DNA of 64,000 nt, from NCBI GenBank assembly GCA_032622095.1, contig CP136068.1, positions 120,845,989-120,909,988 of the forward strand. The letters are read 5' to 3'. Positions within the stretch are counted from its first letter, which is position 1; each line of letters starts with the position of its first letter. Below, piece after piece: positions 56,210 to 64,000 of the stretch. The notes below the pieces were generated by a model. That model was not told the origin of the DNA, made no database searches, and worked only from the letters and a program-made list of their open reading frames with translations. The DNA comes from Siphonodentalium dalli. Lineage: Eukaryota > Mollusca > Scaphopoda > Gadilida > Siphonodentaliidae. The position numbers were made by a program, and so were the translations under genes.

Positions 56210-57239
56210 GGGACAGAAGTATTACGTGTATATCCAACCCCTACTTACTTAGGCTTAGAGTTAATTACTACCCATTGTGCCCAAGCATTCCATATGTGGT
56301 AGCTATATGTGGTATATATAGCTCAACATTCTCTACATAGTGCATAACTGAAATCTGAATATCCACTTCATATAGCATAGCTAAAATGATATTATGTATG
56401 AAAATACAATGCACAGCATAACCAGTGATATTGGCATAACCCAACGTGTCTTGGATATTACAACAGAACAAGAGTTGTGTTATATATCTTAACTATATTA
56501 TATAACTGAACATTCGCTGCAGAGTATTGCCGATGGATATGTCGAACTAAAGGAAAATATTGACTGTTAATATATAGGCTGGGTGGATTGGCTTGAGTCG
56601 GACATCAATTTAATATCCATTGCAGGCACAGAATAGCGTGTATCCATGGCGAGGATTATGGCGATTATGCTCACATCGACAGCAATGACAAAGTAGATCC
56701 CTCGTATAATAACACACCTAATCCGCTCATAAATGTCAGGCTTCTGTCGTATATAGCCGCCATGGCTCGCCCGGTGAGTCAACAATCGACATTAACGTGG
56801 GCGGACATAGGATTCAGTAACATCCCCCGGCCTATGTGATCTACAGAGAGTCTGACATATCCTCATGTCTTCTTGCAGGGCAAGTAGCTTTCCCGAGATC
56901 ACCGCCTGTCCACGACATATACAGATAACAATCGCATCATACTTATATACAGCGGTATTATCGCGTATCATAAGTACGTAGTCTGGGTGGTACATCACTG
57001 TCGACTAGACGTCTTGGTTGCAGTAACTTTAATTATATATGACCTGTAGTCTGTGTCACAATCGCCTTAGAGAATCTCCCATGTGTATTTGTGGCGAAAC
57101 CGAGACCCTATAATTTACCCTCCATTACTGCCCTTTATTCGAGGCCGAGCGATCTGTGTGTGTTACAGACGTGGTCGCCAAAACAAAAACATTGCTGGAA
57201 GGTTCCAGAAACCTATATCACTACAAGAAAACATTTCCA
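56210..57239. other. Unannotated stretch
   Basis: No recognised gene or repeat. Confidence 0.3.
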
Positions 57240-57545
57240 CATTTGCCCAAGGTCAGGAACAAACTCCACGGAGCGCCCTCTTCGTTATCACTGCGATATA
57301 TCACTTTGCGGACCGATACGTCTATTTGTACGTGTGGTAGGAATTATATTTAGTCACATATTATCTTATTTTGACCACCAAACGTTTGCAATAATGGTAA
57401 TTATTTCGGTATTGATAAGAACAATATGAACTGAGCCAGACATAGACAATTTTAATGCTAAAACGTAAGAGCTAAGATCAGGTCAGAAATACTTACCAAA
57501 TGCCCTTGTGGGAGATAACTCTACCTTGAGTTTGGGTCAGAAATT
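57240..57545 (+). repeat. Left arm of a 4.2-kb-spaced inverted repeat
   Basis: GGAGCGCCCTCTTCGTTATC, ATCTTATTTTGACCACCAAA, CGTTTGCAATAATGGTAATT, ATTTCGGTATTGATAAGAAC, AACTGAGCCAGACATAGACA and CTTACCAAATGCCC are matched in reverse by 61,755-62,100. ORFs across it (85-112 codons) are not preserved in the other arm. Confidence 0.85.
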
Positions 57546-57879
57546 CAAAATATTAACTCATTCGTTCAACCCAAAACAGGCAAGTCATTAATTATAGAGC
57601 AACTGCACTATATACCCCGTGGATAAACTCGAATCGAGATAATTTAGAGATGGTTCGGTGTCATTCCCCACAACAGAAGAAATAACAAAAGTTGAACAAT
57701 ATATTAACGATAGTTGCATACACTAACAAGCAAACTCATTAAGTAAACTTTGTATTATCAATTTATCATAAATTAATATCACTGTATCTATAAGAGATGG
57801 CACGAACAAGTTCTTAGCTTTCTGTCAAATCCTATTCGCATTTATTATTACTATAATGGGTGTAGATAATGAATTTTAT
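57546..57879. other. Unannotated stretch
   Basis: No recognised feature. Confidence 0.35.
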
Positions 57880-58820
57880 TATATACTTGCCCATGAATTA
57901 TAAGGTTTTAACAGTGAGATATAAGTGATATCCCACTAGTGAGATATAAGTGATATCCCACTGGTGAAATTTCTGATGTATTGACATGCATTGTGGGCCG
58001 TAGGCAAGTAACTAAAGTATATAATAAACAGAATATCCACACTTTTTCAGCGGATATGGGTTAAATCTCATTCGTGGTGACAAAACATTTGAATTTCCAC
58101 TCGTGGCTAAAGCCACTCGTGGAAATTCAATGTTTTGTCATCACTCATGAGATATAACCCATATCCACTGAAAAGGTGTGGATATCCTCTATATATTAGA
58201 TTAAGAATAAAATATGTTTAAACTAGCTGATAAACTGGACAGCTGCTCTCTTGCATCCAAAGGGTGGATAACTCGTTGGACACGTGATACTACCTTTTAT
58301 TATATGCTAAGCCATCAAATAGTAGTATTTTTGCAACAGATAAAAACCGTTATCCGTCTAGTGAGATATCGATATCTCACTCGTATCCGTCCGCGCTAAA
58401 ACGAAAAGTGATTCTGTTCTTCATGGAACACTGCCAGAAGTCTGAATGATCAGGTTGAAAAAAAATTAATATGTGATCAATTAAATATTTTTGTTAAACA
58501 TACGATGGTGTTAGCCCCTTTATCCTCAACTAATCTGTCTGAACAATGAAACTACTTTTATATGCACAAGCTCACTGCCATGGCTGTGCTTGTGTATACA
58601 ATTGTTTTTGCACTTTTTACTCTTCTTTCGAGTTGAGCTATGGTTCAACTGAGCGGAGCATATAATAAACAGAACATCTACACTTTTTGGTTGGATATGG
58701 TGATTATCTCATTCGTGATGACAAAAAAAAAATGAAGAGCCACTCGTGGAAATTCATTTTTTTTCATCACTCATGAGATAATTCCCACATCCAACCAAAA
58801 AGTGTAGATATCCTCTTAAC
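57880..58820. mobile_element. Two related fold-backs and linked small palindromes
   Basis: Palindrome A, 58,031-58,188: GAATATCCACAC, GGATATGGGTTAAATCTCAT, TTTCCACTCGTGGCTAAAGC, then the inverse to GTGTGGATATCC. Palindrome B, 58,672-58,812: ACATCTACACTTTTTGGTTG, ATCTCATTCGTGATGACAAA, then the inverse to AAAGTGTAGATATCC. Both are preceded by TATAATAAACAGAA and share CTCGTGGAAATTCA. Smaller hairpins (GTGAGATATAAGTGATATCC, CAC at 57,917 and 57,942; AGTGAGATATCGATATCTCA, CT at 58,360) lie around A. Probably one family in two copies. Confidence 0.7.
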
Positions 58821-58824
58821 ATTT

Positions 58825-59425
58825 GGCAAGCCACACATGTCCAGATACTCTTATTATATGGCAAGCCACACATGTCCAGAGACTCTTAACATATGGCAAG
58901 CCACACATGCCCAGGGACTCTTAATATATGGCAAGCCACACATGTCCAGATACTCTTAATATATGGCAAGCCACACATGTCCATATACTCTTAATATAAG
59001 ACACTGCTTTGTGTGGCCCACATGTTATAAAGACTCTTAATATATGGCAAGCCACACATGTCCAAGGACTCTTAATATATGGCAAGCCACACATGTCCAG
59101 GGACTCTTAATATATGGACAGCCACACATGTCCAGAGACTCTTAACATATGGCAAGCCACACATGTCCAGAGACTCTTAATATATGGCAAGCCACACATG
59201 TCCAGAGACTCTTAACATATGGCAAGCCGCACACATCCAGAGATTCTTAATATATGGCAAGCCACACATTCTCGGGGACTCTTAATATATGGCAAGCCAC
59301 ACATGTCCAGGGAATCTTAATATATGGACAGCCACACATGTCCAGAGACTCTTAACATATGGCACGCCACACATGTCCAGAGACTCATAATATATGGTCT
59401 GCAGCACATTTCCATATAATCTTAA
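58825..59425 (+). repeat. 35-bp satellite, about 17 units
   Basis: GGCAAGCCACACATGTCCAG, RGACTCTTAATATAT starts at 58,825, 58,860, 58,895 and 58,930 and on to about 59,425. One rearranged unit lies at 58,995-59,040 (GACACTGCTTTGTGTGGCCC). Every unit contains a TTAA. A further diverged unit (AATATATGGCCAGCCACA) lies at about 60,264-60,285, beyond the inserted R375. Confidence 0.95.
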
Positions 59426-60261
59426 AGTGATGTGAAACACTCCGGTAGGGTGATCAAATAGAAATGGAGAATAATCTTGTTCAAATAGTTATTTTTACAA
59501 ATATTATATCTAAATGGACAACACAAACCGTCATTCTTATATATTAAGTAAATGCATGCAGTGACTGCCGATGGAGGAATCGTTTTCGTTAGTTTATCGC
59601 CAATAGAAGCGTCCCGATTCGATTAGTAAATATTTACAATTTAGCGTAGTTCATACAATGTTTTCTATGGAGTGGTAAGGTCGATTTGCTTGAAATTTTC
59701 GGTGATGTTAGTAGAATGCTACATTCCCCCAGTTGGCATAGCACCTGCATAGTAACTTATCAGTTTCACGCACCCGAACAAGTACATAATATGTGACCCG
59801 CCATATCAAATCCAGTCGGAAGTCGGGATTTTTTTTACCCTGTGCCAATGCATTCTCTAATATATGCGAGTCGACCATAGGTCGCCTCGCATATATAAGA
59901 GAATGCATTGGCCTAACAATTTTTTACAATTTTAATAATTTGTTCTTGTATTCTTTAACAATTTTATAATTTCACCCATACAGAGCCCCAGACAAACATG
60001 AGCAGACGACACTCTTCTATGTGCTTCTGTATATGTGTGGGGTTCCCTGCAAGGTAATGGATGTTTTTTTTATTTTATGCCCTAAACATTGTATAAGAAA
60101 CTTTTATTTAAAAAACATGATAAAAAATTGTTAGGCCAATGCATTCTCTTATATATGCGAGGCGACCTATGGTCGACTCGCATATATAAGAGAATGCATT
60201 GGCACAGGGTAAAATAATCCCGACTTCCGACTGGATTTGATATGGCGGGTCACATATGTCT
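59426..60261 (+). mobile_element. R375 element, copy 3, inside the 35-bp satellite
   Basis: TTAA at 59,422-59,425 and 60,262-60,265, both belonging to satellite units (ATAATCTTAA on the left, TTAATATATGGCC on the right). It contains E2 copy 2. Without E2 its length is about 371 bp, as in the other copies. Confidence 0.93.
59793..60253 (+). mobile_element. E2 element, copy 2, inside R375
   Basis: Ends GTGACCCGCCATATCAAATC, CAGTCGGAAGTCGGGATT and the inverse. Palindromes lie at 59,845-59,911 (left version) and 60,136-60,202 (right version). The interior includes CATACAGAGCCCCAGACAAA, CATGAGCAGACGACACTC. Flanks are ATAT on both sides (59,789-59,792; 60,254-60,257), or TA if the element is taken to begin TGTGACC. 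R375 copy 2 reads CATACTATGTCTTTAA uninterrupted at this point. Confidence 0.93.
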
Positions 60262-60289
60262 TTAATATATGGCCAGCCACATTCATGCG

Positions 60290-60776
60290 TGGTATTGATT
60301 GTGGGAGATTACCGTGTCGATCATCAGACCATAAATCACGAAAAATGAAACATAGAAGTCTCCTGTTTTTGGAACCAAAAGAGTGGTTAGATGGTCAGCT
60401 ATCTAAAGGAGAACAATATGGATATATTCATATAATAATGTAGGAACATATGATTAGCATATCGAATTATAAAGCTTGCGTATGAAACAATCGGTTTTTG
60501 ACAAGACACTATTGTTGTGAGTTGTTCAATAGTTTTCCATATTCAACTCACAATACACTATTGTTTACAGCCCCTTCATATTGGAGAAGGATCGATATTC
60601 ACTTTATATCGTTGAATGAGTATCCGCTGCTCATTGAAACGCAGTATACTGTAAGTGTCAAAAGACGAGTTTCACCAAAAGAAAATTGCACTCATTACCT
60701 CGTCATATGTACAAGAACGCAAGATGTTGCTCGGCTTGTTTCAGATTTTATCCATTTACTCAATTTCTCCTTTCAT
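60290..60776. other. Unannotated stretch with a 97-codon frame
   Basis: The frame at 60,498-60,791 runs into the E4 terminus. No motif recognised; not credited as a gene. Confidence 0.3.
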
Positions 60777-61242
60777 TTAACCCTTCCATGACTGGAGCTT
60801 CCTAAAATTTTGCGAAAACCATGTGCCAATGCATTCTCTTATATATGCGAGTCTCCCATAGGGAGCCTCGAATATATAAGATAATGCACTGGCCAAACAA
60901 TATTCATATTGACATTGTAAGCCAATGCATTCTCTTATATGTGCGAGTCTCCCATAGGGAGCCTAGAATATTTTAGATAATGTATTGGCCTAACAATATT
61001 CATATTGATCGTGTAAGCCAACGCATTCTCTTATATATGCGAATCTCCCATAGGGAGCCTCGAATATATAAAATAATGTACTGGCCTAACAATATTCATA
61101 TTGACCTTGTAAGCCAATGCATTATCTTATATATGCGAGTCTCCCATAGGGAGCCTCCCATATATACGAGAATGTATTGGCCTAACAATATTTACCTTGA
61201 CCTTGTAAGCTAGTGCATTCTCTTATGTATGCGAGGCTGCCT
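60777..61242 (+). mobile_element. E4 element with five cassettes at 96-bp period
   Basis: TTAA (60,777-60,780) and the E4 end CCCTTCCATGACTGGAGCTT, then palindromes starting at 60,826, 60,922, 61,018, 61,114 and 61,210: exactly 96 bp apart. Units one to four are 67 bp with loop stem TCTCCC-ATA-GGGAGC. The linker is GGCCTAACAATATTCATATT, GACCTTGTAAG. The fifth is cut in its loop at about 61,242 and no right E4 end follows. Small frames over the array repeat the translation of each unit and are not genes. Confidence 0.92.
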
Positions 61243-61373
61243 ACTCAACTATTTGTGTATGGATACTGATGAGGAAGCATCGAGTATGATTGTGGGTGAA
61301 TAGGCATCTATTGAATTTACTTAAAAACTGGTCAATTAAATGCGATTAATCAGCAACTATTTATATCGACAAT

Positions 61374-61820
61374 GTGGTTTCATGGTTCTGTTCTTTGTTT
61401 CTCATCGGAACACCGGGTGCATTTTCTTATTTGCACAGAGCGCACTATATAGCATCGGTCGATTCCGAAACATGCGCCCGCACCTTGTTGCCTACCCCGG
61501 GACCCAGGTTGCCTCCTTTGTTAAATACACAACAGTGCCTTGTTTGGAGTGATAAGAAGTCATTTTTTTTAGCTATTCAATATAAGGTTGAGTGTGCTGG
61601 AATCGTAGATGTTAAGAGAAAGTTTGTCTATACTGGGTGTTGTGTCTTAATGGCATGTCCCAGTGACGAAAGATTCAGAAAAGCCAATGTAATTCACATC
61701 GACATAACACTACAGCATAGTGGTTTATACGTGGGAGAAATGAACCTGCCCTCCAAACTCCAGGCAGAGTTATCTCCCATCGCTCTGCTGAGATACCACT
61801 GCCATAAGGACATTTGGTAA
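61374..61820 (+). CDS. 148-codon ORF, unrecognised (weak)
   Basis: Among the longest frames not made of tandem repeat. It starts MVSWFCSLFLIGTPGAFSYL with a hydrophobic beginning that could be a signal peptide, followed by an even mix of residues including several cysteines; the end reads RYHCHKDIW. The last ~20 codons lie in the inverted repeat whose other arm (57,431-57,545) is not open in the same frame. The stop coincides with TGGTAAGG, a donor-like sequence. No family recognised; probably chance or an old fragment. Confidence 0.15.
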   Translation: MVSWFCSLFLIGTPGAFSYLHRAHYIASVDSETCARTLLPTPGPRLPPLLNTQQCLVWSDKKSFFLAIQYKVECAGIVDVKRKFVYTGCCVLMACPSDERFRKANVIHIDITLQHSGLYVGEMNLPSKLQAELSPIALLRYHCHKDIW

Positions 61821-62100
61821 GGATTTCTTATGTTTTATGATTAAAATTGTCGATGTCTGGCTCAGTTCATATTGTTCTTATCAATACCGAAATAATTACC
61901 ATTATTGCAAACTTTTGGTGGTCAAAATAAGATAATAGGTGACTAAATATAGTTCCGACGATATGTTAAAATAGATGTATCGGTCCGCAAAGTACCATCC
62001 TTGTGGAAGTGCCACATCGCAGTGATAACGTAGAGGGCGCTGCATGGAGTTTGCATGCCCTCCTCTTTCGGAATGAAATCCGTGCGTATGGGCTTACCAA
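61755..62100 (-). repeat. Right arm of the 4.2-kb-spaced inverted repeat
   Basis: In reverse it reads TAACGTAGAGGGCGC-type text inversely to 57,270, and CAATAATGGTAATTATTTCG, GTATTGATAAGAACAATATG, AACTGAGCCAGACATCGACA, then CTTACCAAATGTCC. Similarity is around 80-85% by eye. Confidence 0.85.
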
Positions 62101-62342
62101 GCATCTGCGATACTAAAGTCATTCTCTCCATAGCAATTATTGGCACGAGGGTGGTGTGTATTCCTTAAGTTAATTTGGAGGGGAAACATCACGGAATAGA
62201 TCGTCGTTCGATGAAATTGAGTCGCCATTTAAGTGGGACGTATACTATACTCCAGAATTATCGGCAAATGGGCCTAAATGTTCCCAGAACGAGTTTAATG
62301 GCTGAATTAAAATACTACCGTGCAACTGTTAGAATCGTTTAA

Positions 62343-62752
62343 CCCTTTACCCAACAGAACGGCCCTGTGCCAATGCATTCTCTTATATATGCGAGTCGAC
62401 CATAGGTCGCCTCGCATATATAAGAGAAAGCATTGGCTTAACACATATTAAAATTGATAAAATGGTCAAAGAATGTAGAAAAATATTATAAAAATTGTTA
62501 AAAAATGTAAGAACAAAGAATTTTTTGAGGCCAATGCATTCTCTTATATATGCGAGGCGACCTATGGTCGACTCGCATATATAAGAGAATGCATTGGCAC
62601 AGGGCATAACTGTAACCATCACAAGGTGGTCGATGAACCGGTTCCAATGATATCCATATTTGTATGGCGCGCGTTATTGAGACAGACCGAAGATATTTTA
62701 GGCTGTTGAAGCTTTATTTGGGTGTTTTTTTGCCGTTTTGTTGGGTAAAGGG
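62343..62752 (+). mobile_element. E1 element, copy 5
   Basis: 410 bp with exact TTAA on both sides (62,339-62,342; 62,753-62,756). Palindromes are at 62,370-62,436 (one base lost from perfection, GAGAAAGCATTGG) and 62,531-62,597. The right arm matches copies 1 and 2 with a small GCGC insertion near 62,668. Confidence 0.92.
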
Positions 62753-62756
62753 TTAA

Positions 62757-64000
62757 GAAACACCATTTTGTGTCAACTTGCTTTGATTCTTTACTCAGAC
62801 TATATATTCTGCTTGTCATTCTGAGTTTGCGCCTCAGCCATTTGCATAAACTAATCATGCAGCTGGGACGAATCTGCAGCGAATTTGGTAGCTTGTGAAC
62901 ATTGATTACCCCGTTGAATTACGCTCTAAGAAATGAGTGTAACAAACTGTGTCTTCATTTGTCCAACAAGCGGAATCAAACTAAGAACCATCTGTTTCTT
63001 CGAGAAGTGTAGAACCATTTGGTTCTTCGAGACATGTTCTTCATTTTGGTTCCAATTTGTTTCCTTACCAAGAATCAATTGTGGTCGTTCTAACCTTCCG
63101 CCAAGAACCATTGGTTATTCAAACCATTCGTCCAAGAACCATTGGTTTATCACCACCATTATCACAGGCACCATTGGTTCTCCATTTGGCACGATTTAGG
63201 ACCTTCTCCGGTAGTTTTTGTGGTTGCAATTGATTCTTCATTCATTGTTAAGCAATGGTCGCAATAGAATCAATGCGGACTGACAATCAAACTACCAACC
63301 CTGCATTAGAATCTCGCCATGATGAAACTATACATGTACACTGGCAAAACCTGCTTAAAGATCTACTCCTCATGCAATAGGGCATCGTATATAGTATCAC
63401 CAGACTGCTTAATTGTTTAATCATTAGGGGTTTTGGTTTTCGTGACCATGTAGTGTATAAGGAAATGACATGTACATCATCAAACATGGACGTTAATTTG
63501 AGCGTATATATCATTCGGCGAGGTGTTTCGGAATTAACAAATGTTAGACGTAGCACCGTAGTACTTCCGCACTATTTCACTATATATAATATTTAAATAT
63601 GTGCTTATATCATCACAAAATGACAAAAGTGTCCAATTTCAGGGTAGGCTTAATCCAAGCTCAGCTCACATTGAATGGCCAATTATTGTTACCTCAAATT
63701 GACATAATATATGGCCAACTATACCCGAAATATATATTGTTTGCCGCAAACGTTAAACACTAACTACATACAGCGTCCAGCTGGTCGGCACCATGGTGTG
63801 CGACACTATACATCGATATGTCGTGGCCACAATGCCCAAAAACATCCGCATCGATTTCAGAACTGCCTTTCGGTCTCGACATCAGCGCTATATATGATGA
63901 CTAGGTGACGTTATGATGTATGATGTGGTATACATGTTGACATGTATTACGACAATGTGAACCGAAATTAATTCCCCGTATAGACATTTAATAGGTTTAT
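62757..64000. other. Unannotated end of window with short diffuse repeats
   Basis: Between about 62,980 and 63,185, AGAACCATTTGGTTCTTC, AAGAACCATTGGTTATTC and AAGAACCATTGGTTTATC recur irregularly, each partly self-complementary (AACCATTGGTT). No gene recognised to the end. Confidence 0.45.

Noticed and set aside
58825-59425. CRISPR-like 35-bp periodic repeat
   Set aside because: Head-to-tail units with no variable spacers: a plain satellite.
60826-61242. CRISPR array, because of regular 67-bp repeats with ~29-bp spacers
   Set aside because: The spacers are nearly identical to one another, the repeats are long palindromes at the end of a MITE, and the context is eukaryotic.

Overview
This window reads as intergenic nuclear DNA from a marine invertebrate, most likely a mollusc. 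That is inference. It rests on several short-period core repeats that are each followed by a GGAC or GACA microsatellite and a terminal hairpin. This is the layout of the pearl-like and Helentron-associated non-autonomous elements known from bivalves. A SINE-like sequence with an AATAAACCCCAATCAATC tail agrees with it. The DNA is AT-rich, every open frame is short, and I found no frame with a domain I recognise, no rRNA and no intact tRNA. There are no convincing protein genes; a few weak candidates are listed at low confidence.

The content is almost entirely mobile elements without coding capacity, plus tandem repeats. The dominant theme is a set of inverted-repeat elements bounded by TTAA, most with ends starting CCCTT (piggyBac-like). 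I call them E1 (CCCTTTACCCAACA ends), E3 (CCCTTTCAGTGCCA), E4 (CCCnTTnATGACnGGAGCT), E5 (AGGTACTCAATC), E6 (AGGCACGGGCGGCG), E7 (AGGGATACTG), E8 (TTAACCCTTTGTATAC) and R375 (AGTGATGTGAAACACTCC). E2 (GTGACCCGCCATATC) uses another target. D is a double-palindrome element whose outer ends are not sharply fixed.

The most striking object is a 67-bp near-perfect palindrome, starting CCAATGCATTCTC and ending GAGAATGCATTGG. It occurs about two dozen times inside E1, E2, E3 and E4, usually as a facing pair joined to its host element by CCCTGTG. It behaves as a cassette shared by elements with unrelated ends. At 60.8-61.2 kb it is amplified as an array with an exact 96-bp period.

Layout. 0.3-3.2 kb: a small inverted-repeat element, then a long core-repeat element. 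4.6-5.25 kb: GAT microsatellite and a fold-back. 7.4-11.15 kb: a composite E4 element carrying two 'CCAAGATGG' core arrays and a field of small hairpins. 11.7-12.6 kb: two 122-bp core elements. 13-16 kb: fragments, a GAT locus and E1. 17-21 kb: short tandem repeats, MITEs and D. 21.6-22.85 kb: a tandem duplication with E1 in the second copy. 23.3-25.25 kb: a ~0.4-0.5 kb tandem array and a SINE. 25.5-26.7 kb: E2 and E4. 28.5-31.3 kb: an ATC microsatellite and a 129-bp satellite. 32.46-36.1 kb: D split by E1, itself split by other repeats. 37-41.5 kb: fold-back, R375, a triplicated unit carrying E3, and a 46-48-bp minisatellite. 42.7-46.9 kb: core repeat, E6, a 440-bp MITE, E5, E7 and GA repeats. 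47.7-52.5 kb: mariner-like fold-backs, a fourth core-repeat family, R375 and E1. 53.2-54.3 kb: a tandem duplication. 57.2-62.1 kb: an inverted repeat enclosing fold-backs and a 35-bp satellite invaded by R375 and then E2. 62.3 kb: a final E1.

Several insertions can be checked against an uninterrupted relative within the window, so element boundaries, target duplications and relative ages can be read directly.
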